A stretch of 64,000 nt of DNA from Salvia splendens (taxonomy: Eukaryota > Streptophyta > Magnoliopsida > Lamiales > Lamiaceae): contig NC_056039.1 of NCBI RefSeq assembly GCF_004379255.2, positions 23,015,883-23,079,882 on the forward strand, in the 5' to 3' direction. The notes below the pieces were generated by a model. That model did no database searches. It was not told the origin of the DNA and was given only the letters and a program-made list of their open reading frames with translations. The position numbers and the translations under genes were made by a program. Of this stretch, positions 30,844-44,344 are shown one piece after another (position 1 is the first letter of the stretch; the number at the start of each line of letters is the position of its first letter).

Positions 30844-33800
30844 ATGCCTCCCCGACGTGCCGCAGTTCACCACGAGAATGGGGCAAGCAACGAGACCCAA
30901 AGCAGTGTGGGTCCTGAAGGACAACCACCACCACCACCTCCACCACCGCCACAGCCGGAACGGAACATTGAGAAAGAGTTCCGAAAGGAACGTCCTCCCA
31001 TGTTCGATGGAATGGGAGATCCAACCAAGGCCGAGACCTGGATTCGGGCCATAGAACGCATCTTTAAGTTCTTGAGGTGCACTGACCAGGAGCGCCTATC
31101 GTGCGTGACTTATCAGCTCACCGGGTCCGCAGAATTCTGGTGGGAGACTAAGCAGCGGACAATGACGCAGGAACAGTTAGACACCCTGACGTGGGAAGAC
31201 TTTAAGGAGGAACTGTATGACAAATACATTCCAAGGAGTTACCGTAAGGCAAAGGAGGCCGAGTTCTACAATTTAAAGCAGGGGCGGATGACTGTGACAG
31301 AATATGACCGTGCCCTATGTGACATGTCTCGTTATGCACCCGAGCAAGTAAACACCGACGAGAAGACGGCGGAGAAGTTTTGTGCCGGTCTGAGGCACGA
31401 AATCAGGATGGCGTTGGCATGCCGTGGTAGACTCTCGTATGCCGAGTCATTATCTCGTGCATTGGACGTGGAGGAAGCGATGCCACGGGAAAGGACGGTT
31501 ACGCCCACTACTCCAACACCGCCGACCTCACAGCAGAATTTCCGGGATAAGAGGAAATGGGACGGGAACCGCGCACCCTTCGACAACAAGAGGTTCCAGA
31601 ATACCCCAAACTCTTCCCAGGGAAAAGGAAACTCCTTGTGCCAAATGTCAGAAGAACCACATGGGAGAGTGCAGAGTCGGGACCAACGTGTGCTACAAGT
31701 GTGGTGGAGTCGGACACTTCGCCAAAGAGTGCCCGAGCAACAACAATACTGGAGGTGGGGGAACACCGAACGGACCTCGAAGGAATCCTACACCACCTCC
31801 GCAGCAGCAGCAGCGTCACCAGCCATACCCGACTCAAGCCAGGGCCTATGCCTTGGGACGCAGTCAAGCAAAAGCCCCACAGGGAGAGCCAAAACAAGAT
31901 AATCTGGCAGGTATAAGAACATTACTTGACATGCCTGTTGCTGTTCTGTTTGATACGGGTGCGTCGCACTCTTTTATATCACACTCCTGTGTGAATGCTT
32001 TAAGACTGCCTGTTGATGAACTTGAACATAAGATGAATGTGAACTCACCGGTAGGAGGCCTTATAGAAATTTCACGATCTTGCTCGAACATAGAACTCAT
32101 GGTGGGAGAACTTAGTTTAGTGGCGCACAACTTGCACGTTATGCCGATGGATAACGTGGACATTATTCTGGGGATGGACTGGCTAGCTGAAAACTATGCC
32201 ACTATCCGATGCCAAGAGAGGCAAATTTTGTTACAAACCCCGGGGAAGGAGCCCTCTACCTTCCACGGAATTTCGATGAATCAACGAACTTGTGTGATAT
32301 CGGCACTTCAAGCAACCACGATGATTAGAAAGGGGCGTCCTGCCTATCTCGTTTATCTGCAAGGACATGACAAGAAAGAAAGGAAAGTTGAAGATGTGGC
32401 GGTAGTGAGTGAGTTTCCCGACGTATTTCCCGATGCGTTGCCAGGCCCTCCTCCTGACCGACAGTTAGTGTTTACTATCGATCTGGAACCAGGAGCCGCA
32501 CCAGTGTCGAAAGCACCCTATAGGATGGCGCCGAAGGAGTTGGAAGAACTCAAAATCCAGCTATAAGAATTACTGGACTTGGGTTTTATCCGACCGAGTG
32601 TGTCGCCGTGGGGAGCACCGGTGCTGTTTGTGAAGAAGAAAGACAGGACACTGAGAATGTGCATAGACTATCGGGAATTGAACAAGTTGACTCTCAAGAA
32701 CAAGTATCCTCTGCCGAGAATAGACGACCTGTTCGATCAACTCAGGGGAGCAGGAGTATTTTCGAAGATGGATTTAAGGTCGGGATATCATCAATTGAGG
32801 GTACGAAGATACCCAAGACGGCTTTCCGAACAAGGTATGGGCATTATGAGTTTGTAGTTATGCCGTTTGGACTGACAAATGCACCGGCGGTATTTATGGA
32901 CTTAATGAATCGAGTATTCCATCCATACTTGGACAAGTTCGTCCTGGTATTCATAGATGATGTGCTAGTTTACTCGAAGGATGAAAAGGAACATGAGGAG
33001 CATCTAAGGATCACGCTGAAAACACTCAGAACGGAGAAGTTGTACGCCAAGTTCAGTAAGTGTGAATTCTGGCTAAAGGAAATAAACTTTTTGGGGGCAT
33101 ATTGTGACAGCCGAAGGGATTCGAGTTGACCCCGCAAAGGTGGAGGCCGTACAACAGTGGAAGGCACCAAAGACCCCAAACGAGATTCGGAGTTTCCTTG
33201 GACTGGCAGGATACTACCGAAGATTTATTGAAGGATTTTCTAAAATTGCAAGGCCAATGACTCAACAATTGAAGAAGGGGACCAAGGTCAATTGGACACC
33301 AGAGTGTGAGGCTAGCTTCCAGTTGTTGAAAGAGAAATTGACCACCGCACCTATTCTAGCCGTGCCAGAACCGGGAATAGACTATGTGGTTTACACTGAT
33401 GCATCAAAGATTGGACTGGGGTGTGTTCTGATGCAGAATGGTAAGGTGATTGCCTACGCATCGCGGCAGTTGAGACCACACGAGTTGAATTACCCTACTC
33501 ATGACTTAGAACTAGCGGCTATTGTGCACGTATTGAAGATTTGGAGGCACCATCTCTATGGAGTTTGGTGTGAGATTTTTACCGACCACAAGAGTCTGAA
33601 ATACTTCTTTGAGTAGAAAGATTTGAACATGAGGCAACGCAGATGGCTCGAGCTAGTCAAGGATTATGACTGTGGTATCAACTATCATCCGGGTAAAGCA
33701 AACGTAGTGGCGGATGCTTTGAGCCGGAAAGCTCAACCGCAGTTGGCTACTTTTCTCACTCAGGAAGCAGAGTTGATTCGCGATTTTAGCAAGATGCAAT

Positions 33801-35292
33801 TGGAGGTAGTAAGAGCTCCGGAGACCGTGAAGGGAAAGATTGCCACCTTGGTAATTGCATCCGATCTGCGGACAAGGATAATAGAAGGGCAGCGAAATGA
33901 TGAAATTTTGGAGAAAATTCGACTGAAGGTGAGGAAGGGTGAACAAGAGAAGTTTCGAGAGGAAGCTGATAATGCTCTCACCTATGAGGGGAGACTATGT
34001 GTGCCAAGCGACGAAGGACTTCAAAATGAAATTCTGACCGAGGCATACGAGACTCCATACACCGCTCATCCTGGAAGTACGAAGATGTACCAGGACTTGA
34101 AGGGATCATTCTGGTGGGATGGAATGAAGAGGGACATAGCTTCGTTTGTAGAGAGATGTTTGGCGTGTCAACAAGTAAAAGCTTTACATCAACGACCCTA
34201 TGGGAAGTTGCAACCGTTGGGGATTCCGGAGTGGAAATGGGAACATATCGCCATGGATTTTGTGACGGGACTACCAAAGACCCGACAAGGGAATACAACC
34301 ATTTGGGTGATTATAGACCGCCTCACCAAGAGTGCGCATTTTATACCCATCCCTATAACGCATGGATCCGACAAACTGGCCCGGATTTACGTGAAGGAAA
34401 TCATTCGACTACATGGGGTGCCACTAACAATCACGTCAGACCGGGATACAAGGTTTACTTCAAGGTTTTGGATAAGTCTGCAACGGGAGCTTGGTACACG
34501 ACTGAATTTTAGTACTGCCTTCCATCCACAAACCGATGGACAGTCTGAGAGAATGATTCAAACTCTTGAGGACATGCTGAGAGCCGTGGTGCTCGACAGA
34601 GGAGAAAATTGTGAAGTAGTACTACCATTGATCGAGTTCGCCTATAACAATAGTTTCCAGGCGACAATAAATATGGCCCCGTATGAAGCATTGTATGGGA
34701 GGAAATGTAGATCACCACTTTACTGGGATGAGGTTGGTTACTCGGGCCAGATTCGGTCGAGGAAATGATAGAGATCGTGCGACAAATTCGACAAAGGATA
34801 AAGGAAGCTCAAGACCGACAGAAGTCGTATGCTGATGTCCGGCGTACAGATTTACAGTTCAATATGGGAGATAAGGTGTTCTTGAAAGTATCTCCGTCAA
34901 AGGGAATAACGAGGTTCGGTGTAAAGGGGAAGTTGAAGCCACGATACGTAGGGCCTTATGAAATCCTTGAGAAGGTGGGACCCGTAGCGTATAGGTTGGC
35001 ACTACCACCAAGTTTTGGGACTGTGCACAATGTTTTCCATGTGTCACAATTACGAAAGTACGTGTTCGATCCCAAGCACGTGGTTCATCAAGAGGAAATG
35101 ATTTTGAATCCTGACTTGAGTTACGAGGAGAAGCCCGAAGCTATTCTGGACAGGAAAGTGCAAGAGTTGAGGAACAAATCGATCGCGTCCGTGAAAGTAC
35201 GTTGGAAACACCATGGCCACGAGGAGGCTACTTGGGAACTCGAGGATAAAATGAAAGAGAAATACCCGGAACTTTTCGTTAGAAATGAGTAA
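30844..35292 (+). pseudogene. Broken gag-pol of the Tekay chromovirus
   Basis: Gag starts at the ATG 30844 (MPPRR). In-frame codons reach back to 30676, but that upstream part begins with a non-ATG codon. Domains in order: gag (about 30970-31480), zinc knuckle beginning CYKCGG (about 31690), protease DTGAS (about 31953), reverse transcriptase with FIDDVLVYS (about 32952), RNase H with YTDAS (about 33397), integrase zinc finger and catalytic core (34060-34560), and a chromodomain near the end (about 35145-35270). Breaks I see are frameshifts near 31620-31635, 32800-32812, 33091-33097 (an extra G in a G run) and 34740, TAA at 32564-32566 and TAG at 33614-33616. Both stops stand where relatives have glutamine, so C-to-T changes explain them. 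Not functional as a polyprotein. Confidence 0.93.
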
Positions 35293-35327
35293 ATTTCGGG
35301 ACAAAATTTCTGTTAAGGTGGGTAGAA

Positions 35328-38186
35328 TGTAACACCCGTACCTTAAGTTTGAAATTAATTTTATGTAACGGAATAATTGATAAAATTATTTCGAAATGCT
35401 ATGCTTCTCGGTAAATGTGATATGGGAAAAATTGTGGGTTATGTGTGTGGTGTGAAAAGGAATGTGTTTATGTTTTTTTTAATTGTGAACGATGGGAGGC
35501 ACGTTTAAGGTCCCGTTGAAAGGTCAATGATGAAATTGCTATTCTTTAGCAAGGCGAATGAATTAAGTGGAAAGGTATGTATGTTTTATGGATAATGACG
35601 CGCGTAATTTGAGGAACGGTTGAATGAATTTTATATTTGGAACAACACCAAATATAAGTTATGTACGATTTCTCGTACTTTAAGTTATGGTTATGAAGAA
35701 CGAGATAACAAAATTTAATAAAGGCCCGTGAATTTTATTTAACGAAGGAAAATGCGAAAAATATCAAAATGTATGAAATTACTTTGGACTTTCTAAAATA
35801 AATTTGAAGTCCAATTAAAAATAAAATAACTTGAGTTCTAATCACTCTTTAAATACATCAAGTGGTAGTTTTTAACTTGGGCTTGTAATTTATTTATTGG
35901 TTTTAGTCCAATTGAAATTTAATTTATGGAAGCCCAAGTTTGGTTTTAAACTAGCTAAGCCCAAAAAGAGCCCCCCCCCGTTGACGGTTTTCCATCCCCT
36001 CCCCCATGACCGATCGGTTTTACTCCGCTTTGATCCACCTCTCCACTTTCCCCATCAATATCTACACCCCAAAGCCACCCCCCACTTACTCTTGTAACCT
36101 TTCACTTAGCAAAAAAAAAGTGAGAGAAGAGCGAAGGAGAAGCGGCGAGAGAGAGTGCCGAGAGGGAGGAGGAAGCTTTGAGCCACTACCTTGTGTATTT
36201 TCCACCATTTTCAACCATCTTGGAGGTATAATCCATTCCTTGTTTAAAGCATGTGTTGTTCTAGTTTTTCATGCATATTACATCCTTGTTTCGTAGTTTT
36301 TCTTCCATAACCAAACTAAATAGGAACCAACTTAGAATCTTCCAAACGATCGCCGTACATAGCTGAAGCTTAGAAAGAACTTAACTTTATAGTAATAGCA
36401 CGTGTTTCGGGAAGTTTCGGGGTGGTTTCGGGCGTGTTCGGAGTGGCGTGGTGGCTGTCCGGCGGCTGGACCTCTCGGCGATGGCAGGTGGGTGGCTGTC
36501 TGGCGGCTGGGTCTGCCTCCGCTCCAGGCGCGACGACCGACAGCTGATGTGCCATCCGGCTACGGCAGCGACCGACGACGCCAACAGCAGCTGCACGGCT
36601 GTAAGGGACGACGGCGACGGGCTGGAAGCGTCGACTCCTCGACGACGGGGCAGTAGCAGCGACGTCTCTCGCCGGGGGCGACGGCGGCGTGCCTTGGTCG
36701 TGGTGGCAGTCGGCGAGAGAGAAGGAGTCGGGGAGAGAGAAAGAAGGGAGGAGAGAGAGAGGGAGGAGAGAGAGGAAGAAGATAGAGGGAATTGGGCCAT
36801 GCACTTTGTTGTTGGGCCTTGGATTAATTTTTTTTTAGTTGTTGGGCTCTTCCTTTAATTGATGGGGGCTCACTATGTAATTTTGGAGGAATAAGGTGGC
36901 TAAGAAATTTAATCCCGGGTCGGTGATTAAGAGTTTAATCGGGGGAAAATATTTAATTAAATTCCGTAAGTTCTTTTGACGAGTGAATAATTTACCTAGG
37001 TATGAAATAATACTTTTTCAACGGTAAATAATTACGGAAATTAAAGTATACGCGTAAATAATTTTTTTAAAAAATTATTTTCGACGTTATGGAAAATACG
37101 AGGAGCCAACGGAGCAAAGAACGAGTGTAAGCGGCCGACCGCCGTCGCACGCGACGCCTTGGGCGGCCGCCGAATAACCGAAAGTGCGTGAAAATCGAGA
37201 AAGAGAATTAAAAGATTTTAATTAGAGTGCATGCATTCTAATTATCGTCGTTACAGAGGTTTGATGTGAACTTTATGTGTTTTCCAAAAAGGTGGTTCGT
37301 ACGCACGCTGAAAGTCGGAATGAGGAATTTTTACGGAAAACTTAAGCATTTGAGGTGGGCTTTATTCTTTAACGTTTATTTTAAATCAATATGTTTACGG
37401 TGTTATGAGGATGTTTCTATAAGTATGTCATGCCGTGTTTATGTTTTGAAACTGCCTATCTGATTGTCTACTAGAATAAAACTCTACTAGACTTTGATGG
37501 TTAACGAATTCGGGTCTAACTAGGGTCTACGCCCTACTTAGACTAGTGCACTGATGGGGATCGTGAGCCGTCCCCTAGGTCGGCCGGTCCAGTGATCGAG
37601 ATTGTGGCCACAGTTTCGTTTCGCATGTTGGTTCAGATATGGTATATGATGGAGGATGATGTTAGTCCGCGCGGACACTATTTCATGGAAATGGTTTTTC
37701 TTGTACTTCTCGGTTCTTTTAAAGTGAAACCCGGGATCCACACGATGATGGCTTGACATATCTTAACGATGAATGTTTTCGGGCGTGAGTTCATTGGGTG
37801 CATCAAGTACTCAGCCCCTGCATATGTTTTCCCTATGTGCAGGTTGAGCGAGGTCGGGAGGCGGAGGATGTTGAGTGGTGATTCAAGAACTGGTCCGGTT
37901 ACTATTATGTCTTCATACGTAGTAGTAGCTAAACTCTCAAATTGCTTCCGCTATTCAATGTCCCAAGAGACTCCATTATTTTCTTTATTGTCGAACTCTG
38001 TTATCTTTCATGTTGTAGACTTCGGGATTGAAACGTTGGTTAACTTAAAATGGAATTTCGTCTTTGACTGTTAAGTGGTATTGCCTTGAATTGTTTGATT
38101 GTTTTCCCCTTCATCCCCGCTTCTTATTTCCCCCCACTAGTCACGATTTCCCGTGCTTCCTATCCTTAGGAAGTGCGGTCGTGACA
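35328..38186 (+). repeat. 3' LTR of the Tekay chromovirus (2859 bp)
   Basis: Very similar to 26559-29421, with scattered substitutions and small indels (for example a shorter segment near 36535-36550). Conserved module at 37806-37850. Confidence 0.95.
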
Positions 38187-39218
38187 AACAGGAAACAACA
38201 CGACAACATAAAGGAAATCGGGACCACTGACACCACTACGCACTACTAAAAGCTGTAAACAACAAAAAGGTGACAGAGACTGTGACTCTAACGAACTTCA
38301 CCCTTCTTCTTTACTAAACAACTAAAGAAAACACCCATAGCCGATGAAAGCAGAGCAGAAAACATGGAAGCAGGTAACAGACAAATTAAAACACAGATTC
38401 ATGCATTTTGGACGGAAAGAAAACAGATCTAGGCAGCTATCCTAATTTCAAGCAAGTTGACGAACTATAACTTAGATCTAGCTACGAGCAATCGAAAACA
38501 GAACAGAGCTAAGCCAAACAAAAGAAACGAGATCGTAAACACCAGATCCAAAACAACTCGCATTAAATACTCCATTTCATAATCGATCATCAACAAGCAA
38601 ACAGAACAAAATTCCCAACTCAAATTCGAAAATCGATCAACAACGGAAAAATAACTAGAGCAGCAACTAAGAGGTAAACATAAGAACAACTAGACTTTGG
38701 AAAAGCAAGAACTACAAATGAAATAACAACTGGTTGACCTCTCGGGGTTTAAGGAAAAACAAACTACGAAGACTTCTTGGCAGATCTGAATCTCTTCTTC
38801 ATTGGTAAGGAAGAAGAGGGGTAGGTCGAGGTAGAACGTGACTCCGGTGGCTCCTAGCTTCCTTACTCCATGCTAAAATGTGTAAAATGTGGAATGTGGA
38901 AACTCCCCAAAAAAGAAAGAAAAAATCTCATCCTGTCTTGACATTAATTCCCTTTGAGATTGCACCTTCTTTTCTCTTTCCTATGACTTATTAGCACGTG
39001 GTGAACTCCTCTTGATCAACTTGTTGGTTAGGCAGGCTCCATTGCTTGTCCGGAACGGATCAGTTTGTCTTTAGATTTGGCAATTTGCCGCTCCTTTTCT
39101 GAGTTGATAAAGCTGTTCCTACATCCTGTCGCTTCAACACTCTTTAGCCCCTGCACACTCAAATTCACACTTTTTCGCACATTATCATTCTTGTTAGTGT
39201 AATAAACCCCTACAAAAC
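38187..39218 (-). repeat. Middle piece of the Athila-derivative 3' LTR
   Basis: Non-coding, A-rich on the plus strand. The AACAG duplication on its left joins it to 26558, and the AAAAC duplication on its right (39214-39218) joins it to 59571. Composition and scattered matches (CAGATCTGAATC, CTTACTCCATG) agree with Athila LTR sequence. The short ORFs here look like noise. Confidence 0.55.
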
Positions 39219-40152
39219 TGATGTGAATCCGGGAGTCCTAAAGAAAAATCGAAGAATCAGATTTGAGGACAAATCCTTTCACAAAGAAGGAGAGGATGAT
39301 GTGAATCTAGATATTCAACATCATAAATCACCAAGACATCGCGGGCCATGGGTTGATTGGGGTCCGAGAATAAGGTGGAGACATGGCAAGGAGCCAAGCC
39401 GGATTCAGAGGTCTGATTCAAACTGGAATTTTACTATGAAGATAAAGTCCAAATCCACTCCTCAGACCATCATTGTCTTCATCGTCGAAAGAGCTTCGCG
39501 TGGGTATCTTGCATGCCTCAATCGGAACCCGTATGAGAAAGTTATGATCGTTTTAAGAAAGCCGCGCAATACAGAACGAAACGCGCGGGCGGGCGTTATT
39601 CCTCATGCACAACGCCCGATCGAGCGTTTTTCTCGAAATATCAATTTTTGTCCAGAAACTTCACGCGGTCGGGCAAAATGAACCTAGGGAAACGCCCGGT
39701 CGGGCGTTTTGTCCGGGATGTGACTTTTTAACCAAGATTTGTTTTATTTTGCTCCTTTTCAGTCCTAGTATAAATAGACAATTTAGGGTTTTTCTATGGA
39801 GACTTTGAACATTATTGAAGAACAAAGACTCCATTGTGAGCACCCATCTTCATCATTGAAGATTTATCCAAAATCCCTTGTGGTTGCATTTAATCTATTG
39901 TCGGGCTTAGATTATTTGTTAAGGTATGCTTGCTAGTTCTTGTGTTGCTAGTTGGTGGAGCCATTAGGTTTTTGTTTGTGAAAGTAGCCATTGGGTTTTC
40001 TTTCTTGAGCTTGAATCTAAATCATAACACTTATCATCTTTTTCTTTTTTTCCATCTTTTTTATTGTTATATTTCTTGTTTGGGTTATTGGATATTATTG
40101 CAAGAACAAATCCGGGCAACATATGTTTCTTGAATCCTTAAGATTCACATTA
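39219..40152 (+). repeat. 5' LTR of the TG...TA element (934 bp)
   Basis: TATA box TATAAATAG at 39769-39777. It includes a second copy of its own start preceded by a purine-tract-like sequence (about 39280-39305), two palindromes of the type CGCCCGGTCGGGCG (39611-39628, partly decayed, and 39690-39707) and the GAGCTTCGCGTGGGTA block also found in the Tat-like LTR. Confidence 0.9.
39769..39777 (+). promoter_or_regulatory. LTR TATA box
   Basis: TATAAATAG, repeated at 59188-59196 in the other LTR. Confidence 0.6.
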
Positions 40153-40154
40153 TT

Positions 40155-40168
40155 TGGTATCAAGAGCC
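40155..40168 (+). other. Primer-binding site, iMet-like with one inserted A
   Basis: TGGTATCAAGAGCC lies two bases after the LTR end. Relative to the iMet complement it has an extra A after position 8. Confidence 0.7.
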
Positions 40169-40713
40169 ATTGGTTCTTGTTCTTGTAAGTTTGTACAAAA
40201 AAAACAAAAAAGAAATTGTCAAAAAAAGAGTCATACTTCAAAATATATCCATGGGCTTTAGCTATAAATTGTTATATGTGTCATTGGGTATTTCAATGTG
40301 ATTATTCCAAAGTTGTAGGCCAAAATTACATCAATTGTTGGGTCTATTGTTGTTGGGTGAAATTGTGCACACAAAGTGTTTGTTGATTTGTCCCATTGGT
40401 GTAGCACCTTACTTTCACTTATATTTTGGCTTCTAGAACTAGTAATTACTTGTCTTGTTGTATATCTTGTTTGTGAATTGTGCTACCCTTGTGGATTAAC
40501 ATCTTTGAGAGCAAGTGAGGGAGAGTATCCTAGCCACCAAAATTTCTAAGCCTTCCGAGCGACATTGGGTGTGAGTTTTGGGGAAAGGGGTACATATTAT
40601 TGGAAGTGAGCTCCTCACTAAATTCTCCATTCTCGGGTGTGTGTGTTGTTTGTGTTACTAACAAAAAGGGACTTGTCCCTAGCCTTGTGCAATTTGTTTT
40701 GTAGGTACTTGAA
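40169..40713 (+). other. 5' leader of the TG...TA element
   Basis: Non-coding, T- and G-rich, with no recognisable ORF. Probably untranslated leader. Confidence 0.5.
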
Positions 40714-41382
40714 ATGGAGAACTATAGGCATAACTCGCCTACAAGGCAAGTCGCCTCATCAATCGATGAAACTATCGAAGAGATGTTTTCCTCAATCATG
40801 AAAGAGTTGCACGAGGTACGGGGAGGAATGAATACTATGAAAAGGGGCTTTACGGCGTTCCGAGATGATGTAGTCCTCTTAAGAGACCGAGTTGCACATA
40901 ATCATTCCACACCACTTAGTGACCGAATGGGAAGTAGAGGGGGACAAAACAATACGAAGTGGAGTGAAGCCGCATACTCCAATCACCGAAGCAAACATGA
41001 TTATAACCATGTAGAGGATTGGCTAGACGATGCATGTCGGCATCTCACTAGCCACACATGAAGAAGACGCACACCCAACTTTCAATGATGGCGTGTCTAG
41101 TATAGTGGAAGCCGAGGACTAATGTGAGCCATTTAATGCCCTTCAAATCTTCAAAAGCCAATAGAATATGAGAAAAGGCGAAAATGTGAGATGCAAAAGC
41201 CAAGAAAGAGTGGTGGGGGTGAGTGTGAATCAAAGACACCAAGAGAGAAAAACTACAAGCATGTGAGGAAAAAAAGTTTCTTGTTAGATTCTATGATCGA
41301 CCTTGTGAGGGCTCTAACTCACCCTATTCCTTTTGCCATTGGTGAGGAGAATGACCCTTATTTCACTAACTCTTATGCCTTG
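40714..41382 (+). pseudogene. Gag-like N-terminal ORF, interrupted
   Basis: The ATG at 40714 (MENYRHNSPTRQ) opens 115 codons, with a probable coiled coil about residues 18-60 and a polar segment. A stop occurs at 41059-41061, but coding-like sequence resumes in another frame (about 41230-41380: FLLDSMIDLVRALTHPIPFA) up to the solo-LTR insertion point. It then continues at 57610. I infer a gag-like or spacer protein from position only. Confidence 0.5.
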
Positions 41383-41851
41383 TGTAACGCCCCACTTTTT
41401 GAAACCTAATTTTCGAACCCTAAGACGATTGCTTTTATTTCTTTTAATGTCGTGAATTAAATGACGGATTGTTATGTGATTTCTTTGGTGACCTAATTTT
41501 GATTTGACTGAGTCAACTTTGTTGATTTTTATGACGTGACATTTAAATAATTGATGCGAGATGAAATATATTGCGGTGAATTATTTTCCTAAGGGTGAGT
41601 GAGATTAAATAGGATCATCAATTTTTCATCTTGCCCTTTTTCGACCACTATTAAATATTGGACATGAATTCTATTTTCTTGGATTTAATTATTTGTTTGG
41701 GATAATTATCCAAATTAAATCCAAAGTCCAATTACTTTATTTCTTCAAGAGAAAAATCGATCCCTATGCTTATTCCAAGGAAGATTTCGAAATTTTCCTA
41801 ATTATGGGAGGAGGAAATTATTTTGATCCCTTATCTATTTCTTTCCATGAG

Positions 41852-43349
41852 TGAAACGAGGATTTTTTAACACGTGTGCACAGAAATAGATCACTGCAAG
41901 CGCTTGGTCAAGACACCACGCTCCTTAAATCCACTAGAGCACAAGGTCTAGGAACTTAAGAGAACATAAAGTGCTTGGTCGTTGGACACACATCGACTCC
42001 CCTTCAAAAAAATATAAATCCCTCAACCCGAATACTATGAATTAGTATAGGGAAGTGGGGTCGATCCCACAGAGATGGACTCGCAAAGTAGTGCTCAGAG
42101 ACTTTGGACAGACAAATGGCTGCTGCCACGCAACAAAAGGGTTGAGAATTTTAAACTAACTCTAGACCTAGGCAGAAAATATAAATGCTAGACCTAGGAC
42201 ATGTTAAACTTGTAAATTCAGACTTCGACAACAAGAAACATAACCACTTCCTAGACAGTGTAAACAACTACCTAATCTAGCTAAACAGAATATGACTGAA
42301 AGTGGGGACCATAATTCCAAAAATGGCAAGTACGGAAAGAACTGCAGATTAACAAACTCTGACGCTAGCTCGCAGCAAAATGCATCCTCTCAACCGAATT
42401 AAACTTGCAGATGAACAAAACAGAGCAAAAAGCGAGATTCGACAGAATATAGAGATTTGGTCGTCGTTATCTTGCTGCAACTCGGAAAAACATCAGATCT
42501 GCGTACACTAGACGGAATGAAAGTAAAACACGTAAACTAAGCATTAAAATCAGATCGAAACTACTCAGATTCACGTCAGAATACTTGATCCACTCCGGAT
42601 CCAAGACATCCGAACCCAACAACCAACAAATCCAGCAAATCCAACCAAAATTCTTCCTCAATCCAACTCCAATCTCCCGGATCTGACCATTAACCTACAA
42701 TAACTCAGTAAACAGCTGCGAAACGCATCCAACTCAGACAATTTAAAACTCCAAAATCTCAATAAGCGAAACGATCAAACCAGAAATCAACACAATCGCC
42801 ATAACGGAAAATCAAACTTGCATTTAAACCAGAAACTATTCGGTGAAAACAGCGAACCGAGCTTCGAACAACGAAGCTCGGCAGAGTAAGTAAAATGCAG
42901 AAAGCGGAAAATAAATTGTTTCTTCGCTCCTAACAAGAGCGGTGTTACACCATATCGGAAGCTAAGATGAAACCCGAACGTGCGAACTGAGATCTCCTCA
43001 AAACTAGTATCAAGTGTGTGTGTGGGAAAGTGAACTAAGCAACAGGCTGTGGTGAGGTCTCCCCCGAGAAGATCCCTCCAGCTTGCATGCTTCTGCCTTT
43101 TATAGATGCGGACATAGCCCTTGAGTCTTCGTAGAAATCCCTATTCTACCCTTCAACTCTGGAGCTTCCTCCGTCGAGCAATTCTCTTCATAATTGTTCA
43201 CTAAATCGCCAGTTCCTCGACCTTGTGATTTTTTGGTCTTCTTTCCTGGACCTGGCGAATTCCTTCACACACCTGGCTTAAAACGTGCGTTAGTCCTAGT
43301 AAAATCACGAATTAAATCCCTAGACCCATGCATGAAATTAGCCTTATCA
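41852..43349 (-). repeat. 3' LTR of the intact Athila (1498 bp)
   Basis: Five substitutions against the other LTR: one near 42181, two near 42545-42558, one near 42657 and one near 42842. There are no indels. ORFs inside it and its twin (42467-42661 and 54457-54651) are LTR duplicates, not genes. Confidence 0.96.
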
Positions 43350-43868
43350 AACTGCTCACACTTAAACCATGCTTGTCCTCAAGTATGAAAGACAAGAAAA
43401 AGAAATAAGGCGAATTTCAATGCACGGCCCCCCCCCCAAGTACTATTCTACAAACAAAACAGACTCCTAGACCTAGACAACTACAACACGAAACACATAA
43501 AAATCACAAAAGAAAAGAAAACACATAAGCGCATAAACTGGTATTTTCCTAGCAGCCATCCCCACAAGTTTAAGGTCAATCCAAGCGTTTACAGCCTCAG
43601 ATTCCTCCCCCTCCCTTCTTCTGTCTAGTTAAGTTGTCAGTTCGTCAAGATAGCCTTCTGACTTCCCAATTGTTAGATTCACTCGATCACTCATTCCTCA
43701 CCAGGGATGTTAGGATCGGATCGCTCTTAAGTTAAAGTTACTCCACTGATGCATCGGGTTATGAGAGTTTCTCCTTCCTACCGTCTCCTTTTTATTCCTG
43801 GGTCTGGTTACTACTGCTTCCTGCCCTTAAAATTTATTTATTTTTTTATTTATTTATTTTTTTTTTTC

Positions 43869-43995
43869 CTGGACTTCGTCCAGCTTATACCTCCGGTTTT
43901 ATTATTTTAACTCCTCCCCTGGACTTCGTCCAGCTTATACCTCATTTTCCTGGACTTCGTCCAGCTTATACCTCATTTTCCTGGACTTCGTCCAG
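43869..43995. repeat. Four tandem mini-hairpins CTGGACTTCGTCCAG
   Basis: Perfect copies at 43869-43883, 43919-43933, 43950-43964 and 43981-43995. Each has a 6-bp stem CTGGAC/GTCCAG and a TTC loop, followed by CTTATACCTC. The last two intervals are 31 bp. The relative at 59.6-61.3 kb lacks them. Confidence 0.9.
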
Positions 43996-44344
43996 CTTAT
44001 ACCTCCTTTATTCTCTACTCCCTAAGCATCAAGTGGTAGCCCATTCTTTTTACAAGTTAGCTCAAAGTGTATAGGCTTATAACTCGCTCTTATAGTAGGG
44101 CTGCACAACTGGGTTATCTAAGGCATCCTCTATCGTTCTTACTTCATCCAACTGACTTTGATTTATTAAGAGAAAAGGATTCACAATTTAGCATGTATTT
44201 TCTCTTCAATTACTCTCCCTAAGGGGCTTTTTGCTATTTATTTTACCAGTTATGCAAACACGAAACCTAAAAAAAACTTCTACAAACTCCTAGACCTAAC
44301 AGAATATGTACAAGACACTAACTGCACTAACTGCGTCCCCCCTC

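Larger units (their letters stand above)
26559..38186 (+). mobile_element. Tekay chromovirus, full length, coding-defective
   Basis: LTRs 26559-29421 and 35328-38186 (TGTAACACCC...GTCGTGACA), perfect 5-bp duplication AACAG (26554-26558 and 38187-38191), iMet PBS, accessory ORF, gag, protease, reverse transcriptase, RNase H, integrase, chromodomain, then a purine-rich GGTGGGTAGAA tract before the 3' LTR. The chromodomain and domain order identify a Tekay/Del-type chromovirus. The coding region carries at least four frameshifts and two stops, although the LTRs are still very similar. It lies within the 3' LTR of the Athila derivative. Confidence 0.96.

Noticed and set aside
29004..38074. Identical 101-codon ORFs at 29004-29309 and 37769-38074
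   Set aside because: They are the same place in the two LTRs of one element, so identity reflects LTR duplication; the frame is not kept in other Tekay LTRs.
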